Program-made: the position numbers and the translations under genes
NCBI GenBank assembly: GCA_941918925.1
Contig: OW799235.1
Coordinates: 104,425,947-104,489,946 of the forward strand
DNA length: 64,000 bases
Source of the DNA: Phyto melanocephala
Lineage: Eukaryota > Arthropoda > Insecta > Diptera > Rhinophoridae
Reading direction: 5' to 3'
The notes under the pieces: generated by a model
What the model was told of the DNA's origin: nothing
Seen by the model: the letters and a program-made list of their open reading frames with translations, nothing else
Databases searched by the model: none
Part shown: positions 35,712-46,823 of the stretch, one piece after another
Layout: each line of letters begins with the position of its first letter
Numbering within the stretch: the first letter of the stretch is position 1

Positions 35712-36587
35712 CACAGTGGTTCAAGTTTCTAAGGAAGGCGGTCATACGTAGTTTACTCAGTATAGTCATCAAAATTATTATGAATATTTATGTTTACGGT
35801 ATTTATGGGCCAACTAGGGTAAAGTAAAATTAAAAGAAGTATGTTAATATAATATTATAATAATTTATTTACCAAAAATGTTAGTTATTAATTAAAGAAA
35901 AAATCATAAATTTTATAACAGCAATTTAATACAACATTTGTAAATTTTTTTTTAAACTTAACATACGCAAAGCCTCAGGAGATAGCATAGACTTCTTTTT
36001 ATATAGTTTTTCCTGTGCAAGAAGCTCCTTTTCGTCTGTTGAACGAGCCTGCCACTTTTTAAAATCCAAATAAAATATGTGGAAAATATGTATGTGCTAC
36101 CAATCTAGTTTTAAATTCAAAGTACAGATATACAGTAAAATTTTGATATGTAACTTGAAAGCGTCATAAGACGGCAACATAATTAATATCTTAAGGGAGA
36201 AAAAGTCGTAAAAAATATACACGAAAATTGATTTGTCGTGAAACCGCTTTTCGCAAAATATGTTTTGCTTAAAAAATTATCAAATACATAATAATAACGG
36301 TAAACACCTTTAACTTAAATACCCATTGTAAAACAATAAGAAAAATATTTTTTTTTCTTTGAAAAACATGCACTAGGAATTAATTTTATTAGCACTGCTG
36401 AAAGAGATGAGGAAAGTTGCTTTGATTTGTTCACTTCCGATGCACAAAAGTAAATGTAAAAACAGCTGATTGCAAATCTTTTTCCATGTTTTAGTAGTAC
36501 CACTAATAGTGAGTACTAGAGCGAACTAACGGTGAAAAAATGGAACATCGTCATTTGACCGTTATGTTCTACTACTGAACCACTGTG
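35712..36587. mobile_element. Transib-like non-autonomous element (876 bp)
   Basis: Both ends start CACAGTGGTTCA when read inward (35712-35723 and the inverse of 36576-36587), and a second shared word, CGGTCA, lies about 27 bp in on both sides. The element is flanked by a perfect 5-bp duplication CAGCG (35707-35711 and 36588-36592). Transib elements have short inverted repeats beginning with a CAC..TG heptamer like the RAG recombination signal, and make G+C-rich 5-bp duplications. The alternatives fit less well: hAT would need an 8-bp duplication, CACTA elements 3 bp. No transposase is encoded. Confidence 0.75.
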
Positions 36588-36592
36588 CAGCG

Positions 36593-37017
36593 CCAGAAAT
36601 ATCTAATAAGAAATTTTGGTAAAAATGTTGTTTGAATATCTACAAAAGGTTTGTTTAAATATTCGGTAAATAAAATAAGTTTTAACGACTAAGATTTTAA
36701 CAAAAGTTAAAATTTTTTTTGATGTTTAATTTTGAACCAAACGTTAATGCAAAAAGGAAATAAAACTAAATTATTTGTGGTAATTTTTGTTTGTTTTTTT
36801 TTTAAGATACAAGAAATGTATGAAATAAGTAACACAATAATGTAAAATCAACATTTTAAATTAAATAAATCCAGCTAAACAAGAAATAGAGAACGTATAG
36901 TTTTACCATTAGAGTTATCCTGTTCAAATTCGATCTCTTATTTGAGAATAATGATTGAGTCTTAGCCAATTGTTTACTTATATCCTTGAACATTGTTTTG
37001 TTGGTCTATTCTTTGTC
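36593..37017. other. A+T-rich stretch, nothing recognised
   Basis: No supported feature between the Transib-like element and the piggyBac end. Confidence 0.4.
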
Positions 37018-38440
37018 TTAACCCTTTAAGAGCGGGGTGGGGGAGCTTAGGTACCACAAGTTAAGTTTTCTTTAATATCTTTTTTTCTAAGCCCCTTAAG
37101 ATAGAGTTTTTTTGAACAGCTCTTTTAACGAAGGATTTCCCGTGATCATTTTTCTACATCTGCCTCATTTTTCTAGATTGGAGAATCCGAAAACTCAAAA
37201 CCGCTCAAAATAAGTTATATCATCTATGTAAGGATATGAGAATTTTGATGTTTATTTCAATCATGATGCTCTTTGTACCTCGGGGATGCCGTTGTTTGTA
37301 ATTGTTAGGTAAGTTTTTCGTTTGGGGGAACCAACGTAGTAATTTACGTTACAGATTTTTGTTGCTCGGATAATAGAAGACTATATGAATGCCATCAGTG
37401 ACAGTGAAAAGTATCCTTGTGAAACATACTCTGACAATAATTAGTCTTATTTTATACCTGAAATTTATTCAAGCAAAAGTGACGAAACGGTAGACGAGAT
37501 TGATGAACTTAAAGAACAGGCCGTTGGTATTTTTCGGAATATTATACTGACGAGTTTGGTTTTCGAAGCAATTCCCATGTACACATAGGCTAGCGTTAAA
37601 TACTGCACAATGTAATTTCAGAAGTTACTAGTATTCATCATGCCTCGCAATAGTTTAATTGAGTTGTCTAGGTATATAAGATTTGTTGATTGAACTACGA
37701 GAAAAATTTAAAAAAAGAAACAGTCATAAGAGAATTCTGGTATTTATAGAGAGAGAAAACTAGCGATGAATAATTAGTAATATTCCGCAGAAAATGTCAA
37801 TTTTGGTAATACATACAATCAATACCAGCAACATATGGTATATGAATTTAGCTAGAAGCTTATGTAAAAGGGTCATATATGTACAACTTGCTGCTATATG
37901 CTGTGTATTGTATTCTTCAATATCTTTCTTTACAAAGGCCATAAATATGGCATAATATTTATATTCCTAAAAAGAACCATTTCAGCAATAGTTCAATGTG
38001 AATAAAATTTTTCATGATTTCTTATTCATAAAAGTAAGAAGAGGCATTACAAACGGTCTTCTCCAAACCAAAAATAGTTAGCCTTTAATGATGTGCTTAA
38101 AAATACATGCAAATTAATGCGAAAAAGCTTAAACAATTCATGTAAGCAAACTAATAAACTCAGCATCAACTATTTATTTTGCATGTCTTTTTTTTGCTGG
38201 GTATGTGGAAAATTCTGTTTTAAAAGAGTTTCGTTTTAAATTATATATACTTATGGACTATAAACGAACTAAGGGAACAATAAAAATTAGTGGTTCGGTT
38301 TTAAGATATTACTCATGTAAAAGACCACTTAAGACCACTTTTGCAAAATTGAATGCTAAAATCCCTCCAAACTTACCGTGCTATTTTTCAACTTGTGGTG
38401 TTGTAGATGAAACTGAAAAAAGTGTGAATAATTTATGACA
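37018..38440 (+). pseudogene. piggyBac-like element with decayed transposase
   Basis: The left end is TTAA (37018-37021) followed by CCCTTTAAGAGCGGGG, as piggyBac ends do. The + strand then shows an acidic N-terminal stretch ('DYMNAISDSEKYP', 'SDETVDEIDELKEQ', 37380-37530), MPRNSLIELSRYIRFVD (about 37639-37689), which matches the 'MSR+RF..I.RYIRFDD' block that opens the catalytic region, and DYKRTKG followed by VLRYYSCKRPLK (about 38250-38330), matching the 'YN..KGGVD..DQMLRYYSCKR.T+RW' block. Stops and frameshifts are many. The middle is missing or replaced (37760-38200). The right inverted repeat was not found. Nuclear DNA transposase family; inactive here. Confidence 0.7.
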
Positions 38441-41054
38441 AAGGAAACAGAGATATTAATTCAAACCTTAAATGTGCTATATGATCTAACTTTGTTTGCA
38501 ATAAACATGATATGTTTGAAATTTAATGTTTTTGTTAATGTTGGTTATTAAAATAAAATACAGTAAATTTATTTAAACAATCATTTTTTTTACTAACATT
38601 ACAGGTAATATTATTATGTTAACTTCGGAAAAATACAGATTCCATTATATGTGGGAGATTTTAATGACTCCACTCCGTATCTTAATTATACGTTATATGT
38701 TATGTTCGGTGCTCTAAGGTTTAAAATACTAATTAAGGATTTTGGATTTAAGATTTGTTTTTAATTAGGCTTATTTTTGTTTCTAAAATCCTTTAAAAAA
38801 GGGGGATTATAATTATGGTAGTTAAACTAGGGCATTGCAGTCTTACTTATAGTTTTGTATGTTTTACTTCGTACGAGACAGTTCTAGAAAGATTCTAACA
38901 AGTAAAAAAATTTCTGAGAATTAATTGTTTATTTATTTTATAATGTTAATGATATTCTTATTTTATTAACCGAGCAAATCAATGGAAGCAATCAACAAAC
39001 AATTAATTTTTTTTGTTTCTTGAATAAAAATTTTTAATTGCATTCAACATAAACCTATAAACTCTTTGCTATTCAAAATATCTATTAATATTTTCCAAAA
39101 ATATACATTAAAATTGTATTTCTAAAATCAACACTTAAAATAGCAAACATCATTTGCATACTGCAAACAAAAGTGCAAAGAATTATTTTTACCAAAAATT
39201 TTATGAATTTATTAACTATTTGTTGTTATGTATGTATGTATGTATTCATAAAAACTACGACATAAATAAATTTAAAGTTTTCGCAAACACATACAGATAT
39301 AACAGCTAAAATATTAAACAAAAGCAAAGAAAAAAATATAAAACTATTTATCTACTTGACAATGAGTTTTTAGTAAAACAATGCGAATAAACCAACCAAC
39401 TAGCCAGCCAGTTTACATTTCTGTTTTTGAAAACTACGCACCATAACCGGATATTAAATGTTTTATCCTTTATGCATCATTTAGTTTATTTATTGTTGAT
39501 GTTTGTTTGTCGATGCTGTTTGTGTGCATTTGTATTATGTGTACATGAAATGAATATTTTTGATATAAAAAACAGCATAACAAAGTTTATACCATAAATT
39601 AAAGCAAAAGTATGAAACAGATATCAAATTGAGAAAAATTATAAAAACCGTCATTATAATTCATATTTTTATTATTAATTAATTCAGAATAGAATGTTTA
39701 TTAGCCACAATACTAAGGGCAGTATTTATGTACATTTTTAGAAAACTAAAATCCTTTAAGATATAAAAGTTTAAACTAAAATAAACGAAAATTACCTTCT
39801 TTCATTAAAGCTCTGTTTAAAATAAATGTAATTCTTAAAACTTGGGGTATATAGTTAGTTGTGTCATTCGTTGCATTTTGAAATATATGAGTGGATAACG
39901 CTAATAGTTCATATATGAATATATATAAATATATATAAATTTGTTGACCTACTGGTTTCGCGATTAATATAAAAGTCTGGAATTATTCTAAACTTTAGCG
40001 ATCATCCATGAGAAATAACGTGGTAGTTTCAAAACAACTACAAGCCACTCACTTAATTTCAAACTGATTCTTGAAGATAACATAGATGCTGAAAATAGTC
40101 TTTGAGTACTGTACAGGCTTTAGAGACCCGCAAGATTATTTTACCAGTCTTATATTTGTCCACATTAGTGACACCAATTTATTATAATTTCATACTCTTT
40201 ATTACTCTTTAAAAATCTTTATTAAATGTAGGTTTGAAATTTGTTGGTTATAATTTGATGTCTTTTAATAACAAAAAAATAAATTTTTGAGAACAAGTTG
40301 CAACAATTATTATAATTAAAAAAAAGGTCAGGGTCCGTATCACTGCATCTAAATAAAGGGTGTCTGGGAAATAACGCACTTCTTAGTAAAATGGTTTTCT
40401 TGTGATTGCACCAACTCTTAAATTTGGTACCTGTCACATATGTTTTCTCCGATTAGTAAAAAAAACAATGCGTTATAAATTGAAAACTTTGCAAAAATGT
40501 GAAAAGTGATGATAAGCTACCGCTAGAAAATTTTGAAGAATTTTCAGTCGAGAAAGTGCACCAGTGTGATAACTATTTGAAGAGCAGTCAAAAGATTTGA
40601 TAAAACTGAGTAAGTTATGGACAGCAAGACAACCTGGTAAGTCAACATACATGCTGGTTTCTTTTAAACATGTTTTAAATGAGAGTGTCGCCAAAAAAAC
40701 TAAAGCATCAATTCGGCCTGCATCTTTTTGCACACACAATTTGACTTATTTAGAAGCTCAAACCAGAAGATCATGGTTCTTCATGTCTGAATGGTGGTTG
40801 TTACCCATCCTTGAGCGAAAATGGCGACTGAATTACTAGAGGGTTTCAGAGCTGGGGGAATCAGTGTTTATTTGTAATAATATTTGTTACAATTGGACGT
40901 ACCAAATTTATCTATTCATTATTCAAAATAACCTTTGTGGATAAAGTTGGATTTGTTAATTTGCACAAGATCACATTTCTTATTTTTTATATAAAATATT
41001 ACTTTGCCTGCTAATTGTTTTGTTATTTGGTAAAAATCTGCAAACATTGTTTTT
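38441..41054. other. A+T-rich stretch, mostly unexplained
   Basis: A (TATG)n microsatellite lies at 39227-39246. From about 40371 ('gggtgtctgggaaataacgc') the G+C rises, and frames near 40473-40839 lie just upstream of the Tc1-like relic. They may be its degraded N-terminal half or another insertion, but no family motif could be read. Confidence 0.35.
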
Positions 41055-41455
41055 TTTTAAGATCAACAAATTTGGCGTTTATCGTGGTTTTATTGGAGAA
41101 ACTTGCGCACCCCAAACTCTTAAAGAAAACAATGATAATTGCCGGTTATTAGTTCAATGGGTAATGAAGCAAAGGGAAGTTAATGAAAATTTTTTTTAAA
41201 TAGTCATCATCTTCGAAGCGAATTTTTATTAAATGGCTTTGTTAATTGTAAAATTTTGATATTGGAATATGCAAATGCAATCCACGAGACACAAGTGAAC
41301 TCACAGCGAGCAACTGGTTGGTGTGGATTTACTTAGATGGCTTAATTGAGCCTTATTTATTTGATAATCAGACCGAAATCGCAGTAACTATGAAAGGCAA
41401 TCATAATAGAAATAGAACAATGGAGTTCTTGTGGATGGCATGTATCTAACTGATA
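41055..41455 (+). pseudogene. Tc1/IS630-like transposase relic
   Basis: The + strand reads VQWVMKQREVNENFF (from 41152), then across frames FEANFY, then GLIEPYLFDNQTEIAVTMKG (from about 41339) and NRTMEFLW. These line up with 'F..W...Q......F...IIFSDEAHF' and 'G.IGPYFFEN..G.AVTVNG.RYR.M...FLWP' of the group. The first catalytic Asp region is damaged and the region with the second and third Asp is missing. The preceding 600 bp may contain the rest. Not the same copy type as 61500-62280. Confidence 0.65.
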
Positions 41456-41641
41456 TGTTGTACAACATGTTTTTATCTTAAACTTTAACAGTTCATACAA
41501 AATGAGACAGCCTTAACAATTGAATTTAATTAGATCTAAAAAACGATTTTTTTCGAATGAAGACTTTAATTGACAGATTAGAAAAGGTTTATACTTTATT
41601 AACATATAAATTTTTTTTATGTCAACTCTTTTTGCAATCAT

Positions 41642-43729
41642 TATACCCGCCACAAAAAAAATGGTGGGGGCATATTCATTTTGTCATTCCGTTTGTAACA
41701 CATCGAAATATCCATTTTAGAACCCATAAAGTATATATATTCTAAATCGGGGTTTGATTTTATGACGATCTAGCTATGTCTGTCCGTCTGTCCGTCTGTT
41801 GAAAGCACGATAGAGGTCGCACCGAAAAAGCTAGGGGGCTCAAATTTTGCCAGAATCTTTCTTATAGACAGTGTTTGTTTGGTATTGAAAATGGGCTAAA
41901 TCGAAATATTAGAAAGAGAGTTATAGCTCGAAAAGCAAGAGTAGGTCGAAAAAACCGTGTACTTCGAACATCGAATAAAATGGAATTGTTTCCAAACGCC
42001 TTAACGTAGACTCATGAAACTTCGAATATATATTTCCTGGATAAAGACAATATTTTTCCTTGAAAAATCTTGTCTAAATCTATGCATTAGGAGAGGAGTT
42101 ATCGATCAAAATGTACGAAAATTTATACCGCACAGTGTATTTTTCGGTATATTTAAAAACAAAAACGTCATAAAAGCAACAAAATTGGATGTACGACTCT
42201 GAAATTTTGCACAATTTGCTTTTTGGTGACACACTTTCTTGTAACGGCAAATCAATTTGCCACGCCCACTTTTACGCCCACATCCCATATAACGTTTTAA
42301 CTAAAATTCATATAATTTCTCTATTAATAAAGATTTTGGAATAATAAAGGCCTATATTGAAACACCTCAGTTGTACTCATTCGCAAAAATAACTTTGACA
42401 CGTCTACTATAACGCCCACTTTCACTTTTGAATTGTGTCCAGACGCATAATCGTAGTCATGAAACTTTGAATATATATTTATCGAGTCAAAAGAATATTT
42501 TTCCCTGAAAATCGCTTAAATCTATGAATTAGGAAAATGTACGAAAATTTATACCGCACAGTGTATATTTCAAATTTAAAACGTAATAAAACTGACAAAA
42601 CTATATGTACGATTCTGAAATTTTGCAAACGTGGCTTTTTGGTCAAAGTCTTCGTTATAACGGAAAATAGATGTGCCACGCACACTTTGTTCCTTAAATT
42701 TTTATAAAAATATATTAGTCATATATATTAGCATTTATTCATCTTACACTGCGCCATTTATTGTACTGTAGCTAAATAAAAGATAAAGATGATAAGATAG
42801 ATGACTCTACTAGCAACTACTAGATGGCATGCTAATGACTTATGCTTATGTTCTCCTGAAGTTACGCTCTATTAAAAATGGGAATTTAGGAAAATTTTGA
42901 CCTAAGTAAAAAAATTATCTCTAAACATTATAAACAATTTATTTTCATGTACTAATGGCTAACAAATTTTAAAATTATACAAAACTTATTTCGTTTGAAA
43001 ATCTTTTAAATGCAAAATGTTATAGAAGTTTAAAAATCAAAATCTTACTAATAAATTTCCCGTTTTAGAAAAATGCAGAGAATGTATATTTTAAATCACC
43101 CTGTGGCCTATAAAATTTAACCTTAAATTCACTTTCTTCCTCTTAAATTCATGTAAATTCTCTATGAATAAATATTTTGGAATACTAAAGGACTATATTG
43201 AAATATCTAAGTTATGTTTATTAGCAGAAACTTTATTGACACGCGTATTTTAACGGCCACTTTCATTGAAAGACTAAATTTACGAAAACATTTTACTAGC
43301 ATACCGAAGTTATAATGCGTGGTTTAATTTTAAGGGACTATGTTGATTTTGAATAAAATTATTATGAAATTATTATCATTTATTTTTATAATGATAATAT
43401 TTGAATGCTTCAATTATGTATGGAACAAAATATGGGCCAAATGGCCCCCCAACCTAGGCGGCACACCACGATCCGATAGTCCAAATTTTCAATGACACTG
43501 TTGATGCTCGATTGTTGGGCATGATGAGTCGAGGTTGCTTGCTCTTTTGCCACGTTATCGTGAAAAACAGCAATGTTTCCCATTCAACGAACTAAGATGG
43601 CATTCACAGATGTTTTCACATTTCATACAGACCTGCTTTGCAGACATTTAAATATTTTTTACAATTCTCACGGTTGTGGACGAATTCGAACGATTATGTT
43701 GACCAAAAGAATCACGAAGTGCACGAAAT
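41642..43729 (-). repeat. Family B hairpin-ended repeat, copy B4 (truncated)
   Basis: The left end TATACCCGCCACAAAA...GGTGGGGGCATA is followed by the TA-rich tract, GTCY array (41781-41800) and text collinear with B2 up to the nested mariner derivative (from 43315). It stops inside that element at about 43729, where similarity to B3 ends abruptly, so the ATTCGGC end is lost. It carries one arm of the B2 foldback. Confidence 0.85.
43315..43729 (-). mobile_element. Truncated mariner-type element nested in B4
   Basis: It begins ATGCGTGGTTTAATTTTAAGG after TA (43313-43314), at the same site as in B2 and B3. It is collinear with them to 'gcacgaaat' and then cut, losing the start of the transposase frame and the outer inverted repeat. 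Confidence 0.8.
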
Positions 43730-44315
43730 TATTATTGTTTAGCGCACTTACAAAACTCAGTTTTAATGGGAATTTATGTACGCACTTATTATAATAGCCC
43801 TTTATTTGATTAGAGGTCCGGTTATTTTTTTTTCGAATTATATTTACTTTAAGCAAAGTATAAATATGAGCATGTATATAACAATGTTAGGGATATATGT
43901 TAGATTATATTTGTTTTAAAATACTAAAGTCATTTAATGTTGAATATAAGAATAGGACAACTATAGACAATAACAAGGCTTCTGTAAAAATATTCGTTCA
44001 CTTACAAAAATTAATTATAACATAATCAAGGCAGAAACACAGTAGTACACTAAATGTAAATTAAACTTAATGCCCAAGTCCTTAAATTTTAAATTTCTAT
44101 CGACTGATAGATCCAATAGGTTCGACCATTCCAATTTTTTAATTAAACAAGTTGTATTAAACAAGGGCGGCCTTATGGGGACAAAAAAATATTTTAATTG
44201 CAGTCCAATATATTCTTGGGCCCGTCTATTCCTGCAGTATTTTGAAAATCAAAAGCATTTTTCACAGACCAGCTTTGCTATTGGCCGCTATATTAGTTAA
44301 ATTATAGTTCAATTA
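43730..44315. other. A+T-rich stretch, nothing firm
   Basis: A 76-codon frame at 44070-44300 (+) has no recognisable domain or splice context. Not called. Confidence 0.35.
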
Positions 44316-44530
44316 TGTATGTAGGTAGGTAGGTAAGGCTGGTGCAAAGTTACCCTCACACCTTCACTCGGAGACCATTACGGTCCATTGTGACGCCTTA
44401 ATAGAGAGAAGAGTAGAAATATTAAGAATAGAAGAGAAAGAGAAGCAGACAATTTCAGAGTCTCCGGCGGGAATCGAACCCGCAACCCCCAAACAACTGA
44501 CTTGTCGTTTACCGACTAGTCCACAGGGGG
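44316..44530 (-). mobile_element. tRNA-derived SINE
   Basis: On the - strand the element starts CCCCCTGTGGACTAGTCGG. TGGACTAGTCGG matches the pol III A box with one mismatch (44512-44523) and GGTTCGATTCC (44480-44470) matches the B box perfectly inside a paired GCGGG/CCCGC T arm. About 130 bp of unrelated body follows, then a tail of (TACC)n passing into TACATA (44332-44316). A tRNA head, a body and a simple-repeat tail are the defining layout of a SINE. Transcription would be by RNA polymerase III from the internal boxes. The parent tRNA and the partner LINE are not identified. No target duplication is clear. Confidence 0.85.
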
Positions 44531-44633
44531 TAGGTTTGTTTAAGTAATTTCAAACCTTAAATGTAGCATTTGTTTTTTTTTTTGATAAAAATCAAATCGT
44601 TGTTTAACTTTTTAAAAAGGTTATGATAAGTTC

Positions 44634-44743
44634 TTACTGCCGTATTCATAAAAAATATTTTAGGTTTATTGAATGCTCATTTGACAAGTTTTTGTCATAT
44701 AAGACGTTAATAAACCCATCTAATTTTCTATGAGTACGGTAAT
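44634..44743. mobile_element. 110-bp foldback MITE
   Basis: The left arm 44634-44670 ('ttactgccgtattcataaaa...ggtttatt') and right arm 44709-44743 ('aataaaccc...gagtacggtaat') are inverse copies at most positions over about 35 bp, and a small TGACAA/TTGTCA stem sits in the loop. The whole element can fold into one hairpin. No coding capacity. Confidence 0.6.
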
Positions 44744-46457
44744 TAAACTTTAAAAGCTGTAAATCTACTTTAAAAATATTGAACTTGTTGTCATAAATTT
44801 ACCATTAATAATGCAAGCGTTGCTAACACCCCCATATTTTTTTCGTTTTTGTTGAAAAATAAATCCATTATATCTGACATATTACAATGTGGCAACATTC
44901 CCAAATTGAGAGTTTTGTGTATAAAAACAGAATTTGTTATACGGTTTCATAATAATATCAAATAGTTTTTGTTTAAATAAATAAAAGTTCTTTCTTCCCT
45001 AAATATGCATCGATATAAAAATAATCATAAATCACTAAAACTTGTACACAATACAGTCATGCAAACATACACTCACATTTCCACACATACACTTGAATAC
45101 TTATTTACACTCTGCAGATTGAATAAAACATAAATTCATTTGTATGAATGTATTGCATATATGTGAGTGTACGTTTTTGTTTCGTGTGCTGGTATAAATT
45201 CCAATGGTAAGGGGAAAAATGGTTGGTATTTTTACCAAATTTTTATTGGGTTTACTGGGTGTGGGTGCTGCATATTTCTGTTAAGTACTATTTTTGTTTT
45301 TTTTTTTCTTTCTTTTTCTTTTTTGTATTCTTTTAAAGGATTTAAATCATTTTTCTGGCTAAAACTTGTTGTGGTAAAGTTTTCAAAACTTATGGTCATT
45401 AGTTTTTGGTCTAAACACTATAATTTGTTGCTAATTTGTTATTTTTCCTATTGTGTATTGAATGTGTATATAAACACAAAATATATCTGGTATCGGAATA
45501 TTTCATAAATTGTGTGCATTTAGCATTTTATCTTCTCATTGTTTACACATACAAAAAAATTATAATTTTTATATTTGCCTTGATATACAAATTATGTATA
45601 GTTATAATTACATATTTATGCATAGTGAGTGTCATTTTCTTATCTTTTTAAGTGAGAGATAATTACTAAAATGTTTTTAGGCATTAGTGAGAAAAATAGG
45701 GTCGTCTAAAAAATTACTGCGCTAGCAGTAAAAATAGATTTTATTGTCACATTGTAAATATATTAAAACAGCAGGTAAATATCTAATTATATTATTTTTT
45801 TACTGCCAGTTTTTGTTTTTAGAATTGGTAATTGTACTAGTAGATTCTTATTTTTACATATCTACCATGTTGCCAGATATGATTGTTGATTGTAGTTTTT
45901 ACGATTTTTAGAACCAATTATATTTTGTTGACAATATTAGAGTAAAATTTGATTTTCGAAGTCTATGTTTTACATCGTTTGTGCTTTTAAATTGGTAATC
46001 CATAAAAATCCATTTAAATAAGAGTCAAATGTGATTATGTGGTTATCACATTTTTTAAGGACAGGCTACACCGATTTGCCTAGTTTTCTTTTAAATGTTT
46101 GTCATAACCCAATTTACGACTTTAGGAAAGGAAGAATTGAACACACACATACTTTAGAGCTCATTTTTTTAGTTTAATGTAAAATTGGAAAACGGTTAGG
46201 ATGTAAAGTTCATATTTTTGAGATAATCAATAAAGTTCATGGGTGGTTTTTAAGGACTTTTTTTAAATATTTATTATTCACTTATCCTAAATATTGCTTT
46301 ACCTAAAGTCTTAAGAATGCAAGTTTAAAATGAGCTTGAAGTACAAGAACCTATTCAATGAACTCATTGTGTTAAATACTTGAGTTTTTAATCCTGGTAT
46401 TAGGAATTTTAATAAATGTTTTACAATTAATTTTAATAATTAGATTAGATAATATAA
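44744..46457. other. A+T-rich stretch, nothing recognised
   Basis: A 113-codon frame at 45167-45508 (+) is a product of T-rich, low-complexity sequence and was not called. No other feature was found. Confidence 0.4.
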
Positions 46458-46820
46458 AGAGGAGCGGTACCTCCCATACAACGAAGATATATAGTATCAT
46501 ATCGGTGAGAGTATAATTGTTATAGGTTTTATATTATATGTAGTTGGTATTACTTTATTTCTTTTAGTGCAAAATCGATAATATCAGAGGACGAGAAAAA
46601 AAAATTGGATGCCATTTCTGGAAAAGTGTTGCCACAATCTCTAAATCTAAACAGACGAATTCAAAATTTTAGAGAATATTTATTTATGGATTTAAAAAAA
46701 AAAGCAATGCGGTTAGAAAATAAAATCGTTGAATCAGAAAATTATATTAAAAACAACAACTATTTCTGTCAAAAAGGGAAAATAACTTTGAGTATTTTGT
46801 GTTTTATTAAAATAAACTAA
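46458..46820 (+). pseudogene. Candidate two-exon gene fragment, unknown protein
   Basis: An open frame from 46458 encodes GAVPPIQRRYIVSYR and reaches 46504, where 'atcg|gtgaga' is a good splice donor. A 63-bp intron ends in 'tttatttcttttag' at 46567, and the frame resumes in phase with AKSIISEDEKKKLD, continuing to a stop at 46818-46820. Most of the second exon (to about residue 75) is rich in Lys, Glu and Leu and looks alpha-helical or coiled-coil (NRRIQNFREYLFMDLKKKAM). An AATAAA overlaps the stop. Intron size and phase agreement are typical of flies. No family is recognised, no start codon is seen, and upstream exons were not found, so it may be a gene fragment or a duplicated piece. Confidence 0.35.
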
Positions 46821-46823
46821 TTA

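Noticed and set aside
45167..45508. Longest plain frame in its area (113 codons)
   Set aside because: T-rich low-complexity sequence gives Phe/Leu/Ile runs; no domain, no splice context, no codon pattern.
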